From JANNSO01 sp964485395 (GTDB lineage Bacteria; Spirochaetota; Spirochaetia; Treponematales; UBA12059), in assembly GCA_964485395.1 (NCBI GenBank), contig CAZAJF010000017.1:17321-81320 (forward strand): a stretch of 64,000 bases of DNA. The letters are read 5' to 3'. A program made the translations under genes and the position numbers. This document shows, one piece after another, positions 41,123 to 50,047 of this stretch. The notes below the pieces were generated by a model, which was given only the letters and a program-made list of their open reading frames with translations, was not told the origin of the DNA and searched no databases. Position 1 is the stretch's first letter. Each line of letters starts with the position of its first letter.

Positions 41123-41608
41123 CTATTTTGCCAGCGCGTAGATAAGGCCGCCCACGGCCAGCGGGGCTCCGATGCGCCATAGCCAAAGCTCAAGGTTCAG
41201 CTTCGCCCTTTCCTTCTTCCAGGAGGTTGAGGCAATCTCCAAGGAGCTGGTCAATTTCTTTATAAGTTCCGAGGTCGCTTGAGAGTCGCGCTCGCTCTGT
41301 AGCAAACGATTCTCTCGCTCGGTTAAGCTCGTTTCTTTCGATTCGGAAGCTTTCTCTCTCTCGATCAAGCGCGCTTCGATCTCGTTCAATTCCGCTTCTT
41401 TCTGATCCAAGTCGAAGTTTCTCTGCTTGATTGATTGCGGCCAAATCAATAGCAAGGTCCGCGCTTCGGTCAATTTCTGCCTTAGTATCTGATCCCGGGA
41501 CAGGATTAGCAAATCTTGCGGCCGCGCCGTAGCAAAACCCAACAATAAAAACGCCAATAAAAGCAGCAAGCCCAAATATCCAGAGAGGAATTTTAGTTGC
41601 CATTTCAT
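41123..41608 (-). CDS. Candidate spanin-like lysis protein (two membrane ends, coiled coil)
   Basis: The protein has 161 residues. An N-terminal hydrophobic helix (FLSGYLGLLLLLAFLLLGFA) is followed by a long coiled coil (about 60-135, LDQKEAELNEIEARLIEREK) and a C-terminal hydrophobic helix (LWLWRIGAPLAVGGLIYALA). The start overlaps the holin-like gene stop by 4 nt. A membrane helix at each end of a coiled coil is the layout of unimolecular spanins, except that no lipobox Cys is present. An almost fully nested second frame (41190-41603) is also well formed, so which frame is translated, or whether both are, is open. Confidence 0.6.
   Translation of the reverse strand: MKWQLKFLSGYLGLLLLLAFLLLGFATARPQDLLILSRDQILRQKLTEARTLLLIWPQSIKQRNFDLDQKEAELNEIEARLIEREKASESKETSLTERENRLLQSERDSQATSELIKKLTSSLEIASTSWKKERAKLNLELWLWRIGAPLAVGGLIYALAK
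41190..41603 (-). CDS. Nested alternative frame, i-spanin-like
   Basis: The frame has 137 codons, inside 41123-41608 but shifted. Its own ATG lies 8 nt after AAGGA. It has one N-terminal membrane helix (IPLWIFGLAAFIGVFIVGFC) and a coiled coil with RDRSALDRERESFRIERNEL, ending in an acidic tail. That is the layout of an Rz-type inner-membrane spanin. Embedded overlapping spanin genes are well known in lambda-like phages. Here the starts are 5 nt apart, which is unusual. Purine-rich codons could also produce a false coiled coil in the second frame. Confidence 0.5.
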   Translation of the reverse strand: MATKIPLWIFGLAAFIGVFIVGFCYGAAARFANPVPGSDTKAEIDRSADLAIDLAAINQAEKLRLGSERSGIERDRSALDRERESFRIERNELNRARESFATERARLSSDLGTYKEIDQLLGDCLNLLEEGKGEAEP

Positions 41609-41850
41609 TGATCCTTCCTTTCCTTGTCTAATTCCGGCCGGTAGAATTTTGCCTTCTGCAAGTTATCTGCAACGTTGGATCCGGAATACGCTACTACTAA
41701 CCCGATTATCCCATACACGATTGTTGAGCCTAAGCCAATTGCAGCGACCATCGCCGCGGCTTCCTTTTTTGCTGCAATAAGCGTAACTCCATAGATCAAA
41801 ATCATAGAGAGCAACCCAGCCCAGAATGCGGTAGCTTTTTTTGTCTTCAT
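41605..41850 (-). CDS. Holin-like small membrane protein
   Basis: The 81-residue protein has two membrane helices (AFWAGLLSMILIYGVTLIA and GLGSTIVYGIIGLVVAYSG) separated by a short Lys/Glu turn, and a charged C-terminus (DKERKDQ). Size, topology and place among lysis genes fit a class II holin. It overlaps both neighbours by 4 nt. Confidence 0.65.
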   Translation of the reverse strand: MKTKKATAFWAGLLSMILIYGVTLIAAKKEAAAMVAAIGLGSTIVYGIIGLVVAYSGSNVADNLQKAKFYRPELDKERKDQ

Positions 41851-42293
41851 TTTTTCCTCGAGAGGATGCGTAAACCGGCCAGGACGCCATTGATCCGGGT
41901 ATTGCTTGCTCCCATTGGATCGTAAATACAGATTTTTTCAAGGTCTCCCAGGCAGAAATGATTCAACGTCTCTGCTGTCTGCTTGAGTTCATACCGCAAA
42001 AAAACTATATCACCCTCGACAGGGGTATACGAAAGCGATTCCCAGCGATATTCCCATTCACCGCCCATGAGGTACGAAAAAATAAGCGCCGGGGCGTTAA
42101 CGTAACACTCCGCATCGATCCAGGGTTTTGACTTACCGTCCACCTGTACCGTTCGCTTGGCGCACTCCATGTATACCACAAGCTCGTTGAGCGCTTTGCC
42201 TATGCTGATTTCTACCGCGCGAATAATGCATAAAAATAAGCACCCGAAACGGCCAAGGGCTAAGAGTAATTTTTGGACAGGTTCGTTTATCAT
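41847..42293 (-). CDS. Putative cysteine-peptidase-like endolysin
   Basis: The protein has 148 residues. GRFGCLFLCIIRAVEI places a Cys at the start of a hydrophobic helix. LNHFCLGDLEKICIYDPMGA supplies a His and an Asp in the order and spacing of papain-like C39/NlpC-type peptidases. I infer a possible C-H-D triad. Its place next to a holin-like gene suggests cell-wall or peptide cleavage at lysis. No amidase or muramidase motif is present elsewhere in the cassette, which strengthens it as the endolysin candidate. Spirochaete phages have poorly described lysins. Confidence 0.45.
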   Translation of the reverse strand: MINEPVQKLLLALGRFGCLFLCIIRAVEISIGKALNELVVYMECAKRTVQVDGKSKPWIDAECYVNAPALIFSYLMGGEWEYRWESLSYTPVEGDIVFLRYELKQTAETLNHFCLGDLEKICIYDPMGASNTRINGVLAGLRILSRKK

Positions 42294-42595
42294 GCTACCT
42301 CCACTTTTGCCGACTTGCGCAAGAATCCATCGAATTTATCCCGCGCCGCTGTGGCGGTATCCAACGCGCGCTCGACGTTCCCGTTGCACTTCCCTTGCTG
42401 CGCTTCCAGGAGTGCGATTAATGCCTCCGTCTGCGGACCCTGCATTTCCAGCAGCGCGTTTACGGCCGGCACGATCTTGCCGAGCTGGGAAGCTTCCCGG
42501 CTGTTCCGAGAAAAGGCCTTCCTGATCCAAGCTGCTACGAAAATAAGCAGCGCAGCTCCGCAAGATATCGCTATTCCGATGATTATTTCTTTCAT
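42290..42595 (-). CDS. Phage membrane protein with N-terminal anchor
   Basis: The protein has 101 residues. One N-terminal helix (EIIIGIAISCGAALLIFVAA) leads into a soluble helical region with ALLEMQGPQTEALIALLEAQ. Located between the tail-fibre assembly-like gene and the putative endolysin, with 4-nt overlaps at both ends. Possibly a second lysis protein (antiholin or spanin-related), but unassigned. Confidence 0.55.
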   Translation of the reverse strand: MKEIIIGIAISCGAALLIFVAAWIRKAFSRNSREASQLGKIVPAVNALLEMQGPQTEALIALLEAQQGKCNGNVERALDTATAARDKFDGFLRKSAKVEVA

Positions 42596-42969
42596 GCTTT
42601 TCCTTTCAAAACTGCAATGCGCTCGCGCAGCCCTGCGGCCTCAAGTTCAAGTACCTCGAGTTTCTTGTTGTCCTCTGCCGTGTCCGTCCCCAGCTGGATC
42701 GCGCGCAAAGGCCGGATGCTTGCGATGCTGATTGCATCGAAGCGGGCATTTATCTCGCGGATTTCCTGCGCATCCTTTTCCTCTTGCGTCGGCTTCGAGA
42801 GCAAAGGAATAGATTCCGGAAGTACCTCTATTCCTTCATTTTTGATCGCTTCCTGTGCTTCAATCCACGCCTCTGGATATTCAGCTTCGTTTATGTTGCA
42901 CCAACCGCCATTTAAAAAAACTTTTAAAAATGGTCCGCTTGTAAAAATACCTTTTGTTGTGTCTATCAT
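42592..42969 (-). CDS. Tail-fibre assembly-like protein
   Basis: The 125-residue protein ends in a coiled coil (KKLEVLELEAAGLRERIAVL) after a Pro-rich middle (PESIPLLSKPTQEEKDAQEI). This form, and its place just after the fibre gene, fits small fibre chaperones or the XkdX/DUF tail accessory proteins. No firm family. Confidence 0.5.
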   Translation of the reverse strand: MIDTTKGIFTSGPFLKVFLNGGWCNINEAEYPEAWIEAQEAIKNEGIEVLPESIPLLSKPTQEEKDAQEIREINARFDAISIASIRPLRAIQLGTDTAEDNKKLEVLELEAAGLRERIAVLKGKA

Positions 42970-44216
42970 GACTGCCTCGTTGTTTCTATGTAGTACGTCT
43001 CGCCTGCGGCTACAGTTCCTGCAACACCCGAACCAATTAACCGAACAGAATAAACAAAATCAGTAAGCCCTGATGCGTTTATTTTTGCTAATATTTTCAA
43101 ATCCCAAGTTCCTGTTTTATTCACAGACCCCGAATGATAAAAGGCGGTCCCAGCGGTCATGACTTCTTTGATTACTTGCCCTGGAGCATCTGCCCCTCCT
43201 ACCGGCGTCCCTGTTGTAGGCTTAGGCGCAGGCTGCTGGCCAATATTACCATCAGCATAAGACGACCAGATTGGATGCCACCCATTTACAGGACCCGAGT
43301 CCCAAACATTATTTAACATCCTGCGCTTCCATTGCTTTCCGGAGGTAAAGGATGTAAAAATCAAGGTTCTATAAGCAATATTACCGGTAGGTAGTACATC
43401 AATCCAGCCATCCTCTACTCCAGGAAGGTTTGCGCTTGTAGACGCAACATTATAACATCCGCCAATGCTAAGAGTTTTAACATCAACAGAGATTTGTGCT
43501 GAAACAGAAACAGCTAGGCAACCTAAACCTGTCACATTAGGCGTAAAAATCTTTACCCATCCATTTGCATCACTTCCAGTCGGGGTGTTCCAAGTTCCTC
43601 CTGCCATCGTTCGATACCACATCGATCCATCGCTTCCGAGTGCAAGGTGATTTTTATATAAAGCGTTCCCGGCATCGTAAGTCTGCAAGATGCTCCAATA
43701 GACGGCTCCGGCAGGGGCATGTGCACAAGTGGTAGTCGTTCGAAAAAGTACTCCATCGCCCGTTACTGTATTGGCTTCAGCGACGTTTAATAGATTTCCA
43801 GCAGAACCTATTCCCGCACCGCTAGCTGACTGGGCGTCAAGTCCAGAAGTCGGACCGTCAACGGTAAGCAACTGCGCTAATAAATAAGCCGGCGCAAGGT
43901 TCTCGGCCTTCGCATAATCACCAACACTCTTATACGACACGTACAGGTTTACATTTTGGTACGTAGCGTTAACAATTGCTAACTTCGTATAAATTGTTAT
44001 TCCGGCCTCTGTCGTGAGTCTAGTGTCCTCAGCGCTGACTGTGTAGTCGGTCGTCAGGGACAGGAGTGTACCCGTCCCACCGGCGCCCGTTCGCACAACT
44101 AGGTTCGCAGTCCCGCGTATTGTATCGTGCGCGAGCACGGCTGCAGTCGAGCTCGCTCGGTTTATAACCTCGTCGGTTATGACATGCCCGGTAAGCAGTT
44201 TATTCAATAATGCCAT
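42966..44216 (-). CDS. Tail fibre / receptor-binding protein
   Basis: The 416-residue protein is rich in Gly, Thr and Ser. An N-terminal attachment region (LLNKLLTGHVITDEVINRAS) precedes two knob-like beta repeats: DGSMWYRTMAGGTWNTPTGS and TGNIAYRTLIFTSFTSGKQW, resembling pyocin-knob modules. A C-terminal domain contains VYSVRLIGSGVAGTVAAGET. It probably trimerises and binds a host surface receptor. Overlaps the next gene by 4 nt. Confidence 0.7.
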   Translation of the reverse strand: MALLNKLLTGHVITDEVINRASSTAAVLAHDTIRGTANLVVRTGAGGTGTLLSLTTDYTVSAEDTRLTTEAGITIYTKLAIVNATYQNVNLYVSYKSVGDYAKAENLAPAYLLAQLLTVDGPTSGLDAQSASGAGIGSAGNLLNVAEANTVTGDGVLFRTTTTCAHAPAGAVYWSILQTYDAGNALYKNHLALGSDGSMWYRTMAGGTWNTPTGSDANGWVKIFTPNVTGLGCLAVSVSAQISVDVKTLSIGGCYNVASTSANLPGVEDGWIDVLPTGNIAYRTLIFTSFTSGKQWKRRMLNNVWDSGPVNGWHPIWSSYADGNIGQQPAPKPTTGTPVGGADAPGQVIKEVMTAGTAFYHSGSVNKTGTWDLKILAKINASGLTDFVYSVRLIGSGVAGTVAAGETYYIETTRQS

Positions 44217-44227
44217 TCAAATCCTCC

Positions 44228-44794
44228 TTAACTTATCTTTATAAACAGTGAGACGTAAGTATTCGCACAGTAACCTAAACATAACCATATGCCTTGTGCA
44301 GCCCAATCTCCGTCACTTGTCACGCCATTAAGACCTATGCCTGAATAACGGAAATTGTCGCCTCCATTAGCATATTTAATTTCGCCAGTAGATATAGTAC
44401 TTCCCGATAAGTTACGAAGAAACGCAAAGGAGTTTATGGTACCTGGAGTCCTAAATCCATTGATTAAACCGGCGAGGTCCCCTGCAATGCTCTCGTCCGC
44501 CGCGATCCTTGCGTTCCTCTCCGTTACCACTAGCCCTGCGTTGTAGTCGTCACCTGCTCCGCGGGCTACTATCTCCGCAGATATCCTCCCGGACAGATCG
44601 GTGTCGGACAGCCCGCGTTGGTATATCTCGACGTTAATGTTCCCCTGAAGCTGGAGGTCGGCCGCTGCCCTTGTCGCAGCCTCCGCCGCGATGTCCAGCG
44701 TGTGCTGAACCGTGTTGCCTTCTATGCGGTTGAAGTCCGGGGCCTCCGGGACGTTGCCAGCTACCCACGTGGTCTTTGGCGTGATATATGCCAT
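44228..44794 (-). CDS. Tail fibre-like protein
   Basis: The 188-residue protein starts with PKTTWVAGNVPEAPDFNRIE, a common opening of fibre shafts that attach to the baseplate. Alternating Ala-rich coils (IAAEAATRAAADLQLQGNIN, ERNARIAADESIAGDLAGLI) and a beta-rich tip follow. Probably part of the same fibre complex as the downstream gene. Confidence 0.65.
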   Translation of the reverse strand: MAYITPKTTWVAGNVPEAPDFNRIEGNTVQHTLDIAAEAATRAAADLQLQGNINVEIYQRGLSDTDLSGRISAEIVARGAGDDYNAGLVVTERNARIAADESIAGDLAGLINGFRTPGTINSFAFLRNLSGSTISTGEIKYANGGDNFRYSGIGLNGVTSDGDWAAQGIWLCLGYCANTYVSLFIKIS

Positions 44795-46023
44795 TATATT
44801 TTCCTTATCTGCGCTGAAGCGGACAGCGCGCCGTTGAAGTTAAACTCCTGCGTTACGATCACGCCTGGGACGTCCACCACTGATACCTTGTCGCCGAGCT
44901 CGAGGGTAGGATCGCCCCGCCAAGTTAGCTCGATATCACGGCTCTCCTGGGCGGTCACGTCTAAGATGTCCTGGGCAATTTCTCCAGCGATGAATTCCGT
45001 CTGGACCATTGCGTTTTCCTTTATGACAAGCACCTTTTCCCCGTTCTTCCTAATACTGAACCCGTCCGACCTTTCGACTATCTGCTGCCCTGACAGGGCA
45101 AGGGGTTTTCCCCGAACGGAAAGTGCAAGGCTCTGGCCGGCCGAGCTTCCCAGGATTGAGAAGTCGGCGCCCCATGAGTAGAAGCTAGACGAAGTCACCG
45201 TCGCGCCGGCCGGGGTGCTCACCAGGGAGATTGCGCAATCGATTGCCGCCTCATAATCAGCCCACTTTACCCGGAACAGCCGAGTTTCCCCGCTGTCTAT
45301 CAAGAGGTCGTCGGTGAGGGTCCAAAGAGCTTGCTCGGCCTGAGCGGCGTACGGGAAGGTCGTAATCTGTATCCGGTTCTTAATCTTTGATACGGGAGAC
45401 GCAATGTTCAGGATCCTGTCTTCTCCGATTGAGTCGACAACAGGTAATTCAACATCTCGGGTCAAATAGTTCCCCGCCTGTACGCGGATTGATCCTAACC
45501 GGTCTTGGAACGCTACTCCTCCTGCCGCCTCGGCAATCTGTCCGAGAGCCTTCCGGTGTTCCGTTGGAGAAAGCCATAAATAAGGGACGAGGTATTTCTG
45601 GAGTTCGGGATCTATCTCCCAGCTTCCACTTGAGGCGGCAAGCCCATCTGCAAGAATTTGCGTGGCGATCGTATAGAGACTCGTTTGCTGTTCCACCAAC
45701 AGGCCAATCGAATCGACGACCGGGGTGCTTCCGAGAAATGAACTTCGGAGGGTCAGCCGGACATATAAGTTGGTTACCCCGCTTACTGTAGAAGTGAACT
45801 CGACAGCTCCCTTTGCTCCGTTCTGGAGCACTGTAAGGTCATCAAGCGCCTCCCCTGCAGAAATCTCTACAGAGCATTCAAGGGGAACCGTCGCCACCAA
45901 TGTGGGAGTAACGGATACGGTGGTTCCGGCTACATAGGTGAACGAGAAGGCCAGCGTCCATGTCCCGATATAGAACGGAGCTTCCAGGAGCGACTCGGAA
46001 AGGAGTGATTCTACATAGAGCAT
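44794..46023 (-). CDS. Tail/baseplate protein, carbohydrate-module-like N-terminus
   Basis: The protein has 409 residues from ATG 46023, which overlaps the previous stop (TAATG); an upstream ATG at 46086 lies inside that gene. A beta-sandwich N-terminus (VTPTLVATVPLECSVEIS) is followed by LVPYLWLSPTEHRKALGQIA and a domain ending ELTWRGDPTLELGDKVSVVD. The layout resembles tail-hub proteins that bind fibres. Specific function unknown. Confidence 0.6.
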   Translation of the reverse strand: MLYVESLLSESLLEAPFYIGTWTLAFSFTYVAGTTVSVTPTLVATVPLECSVEISAGEALDDLTVLQNGAKGAVEFTSTVSGVTNLYVRLTLRSSFLGSTPVVDSIGLLVEQQTSLYTIATQILADGLAASSGSWEIDPELQKYLVPYLWLSPTEHRKALGQIAEAAGGVAFQDRLGSIRVQAGNYLTRDVELPVVDSIGEDRILNIASPVSKIKNRIQITTFPYAAQAEQALWTLTDDLLIDSGETRLFRVKWADYEAAIDCAISLVSTPAGATVTSSSFYSWGADFSILGSSAGQSLALSVRGKPLALSGQQIVERSDGFSIRKNGEKVLVIKENAMVQTEFIAGEIAQDILDVTAQESRDIELTWRGDPTLELGDKVSVVDVPGVIVTQEFNFNGALSASAQIRKI

Positions 46024-47144
46024 TAGTACACCATCCTTAAGGACCCGCTGGCCGCGGCCGTGTCGACTTTCGTCCCGGTGTTCCACTCCGCCGTACTCGT
46101 TATCAGGAATGTCTGCGGGGAAGGCGCTTGTACGATCACGTTGCTTGAAAATATTGTCTCGTCCAGCAGCGCCATCCGGTCCACCCCCGTGACGGTCACG
46201 CTCAGGCTCTGCTTATCTATGTCCCACGCCTTAGCATAGTAGACCCCCAGCGGTATCCACGTCGTTCCGTCGCCAATCTCTGGTGTGATCCTGACACCCT
46301 CGCGGACGACGTTATAAAGCTTCGAAGTCACGTTGTCAAAGTCGAAGGCCCTGTCTCGATTAAACAGGGTAAGGACGCAGCTCCCGCTTGCAGTCTGGCC
46401 AAGTGGAATTCCGTCTTCCGGAAGTTCCCTATTCTCTACTACCTGCAACGAGAGGATGTCGTCCTCGCCGTACAGGTCGGTGATGGCAGTGAACATCTCC
46501 GCGACCTTTGCGGATACGCCGATCTCCGACCACTTCCTGATCGATATCCGCATCTGCGACACGGCATTGAGCTCGGCCATGTCCGCGACATAACGAATGC
46601 CTGCGTTTCCGGCAACGTCTATGTTGTGCAGTATGGCTCCTGCAGAGTTGTAGAACGTGATGGAGAAGTCTACTGCGTACTCATTGCGGGCAATGTCGAA
46701 CGATAGCCTGACGGCTGTCATTGTGCGCGGCAGGAAGTTTACGAATAGCTCAGGGTACTCAACCAGCGGTCCAAGGTCGAACTCATTAAGAAGCCTCTCC
46801 CCCAGCAAATAGGAGTTACCGTCCTGGAACACGCCCGTAGGCGTAGACAGGGACTTGCTCCACCATCCGATCTCAAAGTTTGCCTGCTCCGTTACGCTGG
46901 CCGGGGCTAGTGCCCAGTCTTCCCCAAGTATCCACTTTCCATCTAGCGCCAAGAACCGTTCGCTCGTATCCTCCTTGCCGTTCACCACCTGGGATATGTA
47001 GGTGTTTTCCTGATTCTCCGCAGACCACGCTATAACCGTGTTGTCAAGGTTCGCGTCCGAGTAGTCAATCCTGCACCGAACGTGGAGGCGCCGGCCACGC
47101 AGTTTCTGTATCTCCGCCTTGAGCGCGGGCGTGGTAGCTATCAC
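46023..47144 (-). CDS. Baseplate/tail hub protein
   Basis: The 373-residue, beta-rich protein has KLRGRRLHVRCRIDYSDANL at the start and TWIPLGVYYAKAWDIDKQSL near the end. The second pattern (LGVY.A..WD.D) recurs in phage hub proteins downstream of tape-measure genes. It lies two genes after the tape measure. Overlaps both neighbours. Confidence 0.6.
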   Translation of the reverse strand: MIATTPALKAEIQKLRGRRLHVRCRIDYSDANLDNTVIAWSAENQENTYISQVVNGKEDTSERFLALDGKWILGEDWALAPASVTEQANFEIGWWSKSLSTPTGVFQDGNSYLLGERLLNEFDLGPLVEYPELFVNFLPRTMTAVRLSFDIARNEYAVDFSITFYNSAGAILHNIDVAGNAGIRYVADMAELNAVSQMRISIRKWSEIGVSAKVAEMFTAITDLYGEDDILSLQVVENRELPEDGIPLGQTASGSCVLTLFNRDRAFDFDNVTSKLYNVVREGVRITPEIGDGTTWIPLGVYYAKAWDIDKQSLSVTVTGVDRMALLDETIFSSNVIVQAPSPQTFLITSTAEWNTGTKVDTAAASGSLRMVY

Positions 47145-47503
47145 ACTTCCTCCAGCGTAATAGAGAACCCGGAGAAGGCGTAGTTACCGGCGTACAACTC
47201 GCGCAGGTACGTCGGCGATATGGAGAGCTTGCACGTGTACGTCAGGCTGGAGAGATCGGGCTGAACCTCGGAAAAGGTCACGTCTTCCTTAAGCACGTAG
47301 AGGTCGATCAGGTCGGCCATGAACGCGCCATCGAGCGGGTTGGACCAACTGACCTCGAAAGTCCGCTTGAAGGCTACGAAATCGGATACGAGCGTCCGGT
47401 TTACCGTGCGCTCCGTCACCTCGAAGTCGAGCCAGCCCGGCTTATAGGATATGCTGTCCATTGGGAGGAGTACGCCGTTTAACAGCAGGTCACCCTTCAT
47501 CAT
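47141..47503 (-). CDS. Distal tail-type protein (small)
   Basis: The 120-residue protein starts at ATG overlapping the tape-measure stop by 4 nt. MKGDLLLNGVLLPMDSISYK and RTFEVSWSNPLDGAFMADLI are typical of short tail proteins placed immediately after tape measures. Probably links the tube to the hub. No family certain. Confidence 0.55.
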   Translation of the reverse strand: MMKGDLLLNGVLLPMDSISYKPGWLDFEVTERTVNRTLVSDFVAFKRTFEVSWSNPLDGAFMADLIDLYVLKEDVTFSEVQPDLSSLTYTCKLSISPTYLRELYAGNYAFSGFSITLEEV

Positions 47504-49794
47504 CCCCTCCTCGCTATTTCTACAGAGTTGTATTTTGCTAGCTGCCTGTTGAGCTCACGGAATCCAGCGGGGTCAGCGATAAGCGTCCCTATGTGGAGGT
47601 GAACCCCATTGGCTACGGACTGCTGCGCCGGGGTCTCGACAGTAACGCGCTCGCCAGACTGGACCATCGCGGCCGGTATCGGGTAGCTGTCGTTTGGGAA
47701 GCCTGCAGGAACCATGAAGGAGCCACCTTGCGCGAATGAAGGTATTTCCGGCAAAGGCGAAGCAAGAACAGCCGCAGCCTGTGCAGCGGCAAGCCCACCT
47801 ACGACTACCGCGGCTATCTGGCCAAAAGGAGGAACTAAGGTTAAGGCGCTTGTTATAGCTTTTGCAGTATTGAAACCTATCTCAATCAAGGATTGCGCTT
47901 TAGCAAAGACAGCTTGCTTTCTTGCAATTTTTGCTTTTGCAATTGCCATTTCTTGATCGATGCGTTTTATCTCAGACGCTTTTAAACTCTCGTTTTTTAA
48001 GGAGTTATTTATAGCCTCTTTTTCTTTTTTGGCCTTCGAATCAATTGCTTCTAATTCGCTACTTGAAATAAGGCGAGTCAGCTCTTTAATCTGACCATAT
48101 GCAAAATCCGCAGTTGCTTTTCTGGTTTCCTTTATTTTTTCCTGCGCGACTTTATTTGCTTCTACTTCTGCGTCATATTGTTCGTTCGTTAATGCAATTC
48201 GTGCTTGTGTAAATTCCCATGCGGTGTCGTATTCTTCTTGCGCGGCCTCCCCCTCTGCGAGATACTGCTTCCGGATTGCGTCCGCTTGTTTTTGCATGAG
48301 TATATCTATAGCCTGGAGTCTGCGCGCATCCTCCTCCTTGGAGAGTCCCGTTAGAGTGAGCAGCGCTGTAATCTGGTCCTGGAGGATCTGCTCCTCGCTC
48401 TGAGAAGCGGTTATGGTCTCGTCTATAAAAGCTAATGCTTCCTGCCGCAGCGCAGCCTTTTTTGCCTCGAGGGCGGCCTGCTTCTCAAGGCTGATGCGCT
48501 CCGCTTCTGCTTTGGTAGCCGCAGTAGCAGCAGCCTTGGCCTGTAGATCAGCGTTTTCCTTCTGGAGCTTGACTTGGCCTTCGAACGTCCGGTACTGCGC
48601 AGCAAGCGCGTCAGCAGAATCATATAGATTCTTCCGGGTTGCGTCGGATATTCCAGAAGCTTCCTTGGCTCGTTTGTATGCGTAAGCTACATCTGATTTG
48701 AATGCGGCAAGTATCTTCTCATTTTCTGCTACGGTTCTGGTGGCGTCGAAATTACGAGCCTGTTTGAGCGCGTCATCCACTGCTTTAATGTCAGAGGCCA
48801 CTTTTGCAAGGCCAACCCCAAGGGCAATGACTCCGGCTACAATGAGGGTGATTGGCCCTCCCGCAAGATTAAGACCTATAAGCGCAAGCTTCAGGGTGCT
48901 GACAGCCCTTACCGTATTGCCAATGCCTATGAGGAGCGGCCCGATCGCAGCGGCCATCGCTGCCGTTATCAGGATTGCCTTTTTTTGACCGTCGGACATC
49001 TCGCTGAACTTCTCAACGAGTCCACGTATCCCGCTTACCACCTCAAGCACGATAGGTAGCAACTGGGTTCCGAGCTCAGCGGCCGCCTCCTTGACCATGG
49101 CCGTGGTTATGCGCGTCGAGTTGGCAAGCTGATTCGAGGTGTTGGTGAAGTCGCCCTGGAACTTGGCAGACTGCTCCATGATGAGTGCGAGCCGTGCTTG
49201 CGACTTACCATATGTGGTAGCCTTGCCCTCCCCATCGACCATTCCGAGGGCCAGAGCCCGAGCCTGCACGTCAGCCTCGGTCAGTGAGACTGCAAACCTA
49301 CGGAGCGGTTCAGACTCCCCACGGAGCCCGGCTTGCAGCGCTGTCATTGCGTCCGCTACCGATGTATTGAATATGGAGGCCATGTCGGCCGCTCGTTTTG
49401 TCAGGTTTATCGTCTGCTCTGCGGCCTTGTCTGCGGACATGCCGGCGTTAATGAGCCCTGCCCCAATCACCGCAGAGGACTGGTAGAACTCGGCCGCGGT
49501 CAGGCCCGCCTGAGTCGCCGCGCTCTTTCCCCACGCCTCTATTACGCCACCGGACTTCTTGAAGACCACGTTTGAGGCATTTAGGGATTCCACCGTATCG
49601 CTGGCAAGCTTCACCATCGCAGCTCCGGCCGCAACGATCGGTACGGTGAGCCCAAGTGTGAGCTTCTTGCCCGTCTCAGTAAATTTTTTTGCAAGCTCGT
49701 CGTTTTTTTTCTCAGCGGCCTTGAAGCCTTTTACGAGTTCGGTTTCATCAGCTATGAGCCGGTAAATAAGTTCGCTAATAATTTTCGACGACAT
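47500..49794 (-). CDS. Tape measure protein
   Basis: The protein has 764 residues. The N-terminal region (about 90-250) has the family pattern SAAVIGAGLINAGMSADKAA and ANSTRITTAMVKEAAAELGT (TP901-type). Hydrophobic helices lie near 300-340 (LALIGLNLAGGPITLIVAGV) and 640-690 (GFNTAKAITSALTLVPPFGQ). Long coiled coils fill 400-600. The length sets the tail length; at about 0.15 nm per residue it predicts a tail of roughly 115 nm. The largest gene of the region. Confidence 0.92.
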   Translation of the reverse strand: MSSKIISELIYRLIADETELVKGFKAAEKKNDELAKKFTETGKKLTLGLTVPIVAAGAAMVKLASDTVESLNASNVVFKKSGGVIEAWGKSAATQAGLTAAEFYQSSAVIGAGLINAGMSADKAAEQTINLTKRAADMASIFNTSVADAMTALQAGLRGESEPLRRFAVSLTEADVQARALALGMVDGEGKATTYGKSQARLALIMEQSAKFQGDFTNTSNQLANSTRITTAMVKEAAAELGTQLLPIVLEVVSGIRGLVEKFSEMSDGQKKAILITAAMAAAIGPLLIGIGNTVRAVSTLKLALIGLNLAGGPITLIVAGVIALGVGLAKVASDIKAVDDALKQARNFDATRTVAENEKILAAFKSDVAYAYKRAKEASGISDATRKNLYDSADALAAQYRTFEGQVKLQKENADLQAKAAATAATKAEAERISLEKQAALEAKKAALRQEALAFIDETITASQSEEQILQDQITALLTLTGLSKEEDARRLQAIDILMQKQADAIRKQYLAEGEAAQEEYDTAWEFTQARIALTNEQYDAEVEANKVAQEKIKETRKATADFAYGQIKELTRLISSSELEAIDSKAKKEKEAINNSLKNESLKASEIKRIDQEMAIAKAKIARKQAVFAKAQSLIEIGFNTAKAITSALTLVPPFGQIAAVVVGGLAAAQAAAVLASPLPEIPSFAQGGSFMVPAGFPNDSYPIPAAMVQSGERVTVETPAQQSVANGVHLHIGTLIADPAGFRELNRQLAKYNSVEIARRG

Positions 49795-49795
49795 C

Positions 49796-50047
49796 CTATT
49801 TACTCCTCAATTTCGCCGTAATGGCTTTCAAGTCGCTTGCTAAAGTATCGCGCCTGCGATACATCCAGGTATTTGCTTTTACCGAACCTCGGTAGTGCCT
49901 ATCTTCCATAACAAACTGAAAAACGTACTCAAGCGCAGAACTTATTTCTGCCCATGTCATCTCGTTATAAATATATTCCGTAGTCATAAATGACCATGTA
50001 GCCCCAAGCAGGAGAGCAAGCCGATAAAGGTCTAGCTCTCCGTTTCT
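49796..50047 (-). CDS. Tail assembly chaperone T-type extension (read by -1 frameshift)
   Basis: 83 codons in the -1 frame follow the slippery run: RNGELDLYRLALLLGATWSF and on to KLRSK. There is no ribosome-binding site or sensible start of its own; an ATG at 50143 lies inside the G-type gene. Like lambda T it is made only as a fusion to the upstream chaperone. The fusion bridges tail tube subunits and the tape measure during assembly. Confidence 0.8.
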   Translation of the reverse strand, partial: RNGELDLYRLALLLGATWSFMTTEYIYNEMTWAEISSALEYVFQFVMEDRHYRGSVKANTWMYRRRDTLASDLKAITAKLRSK

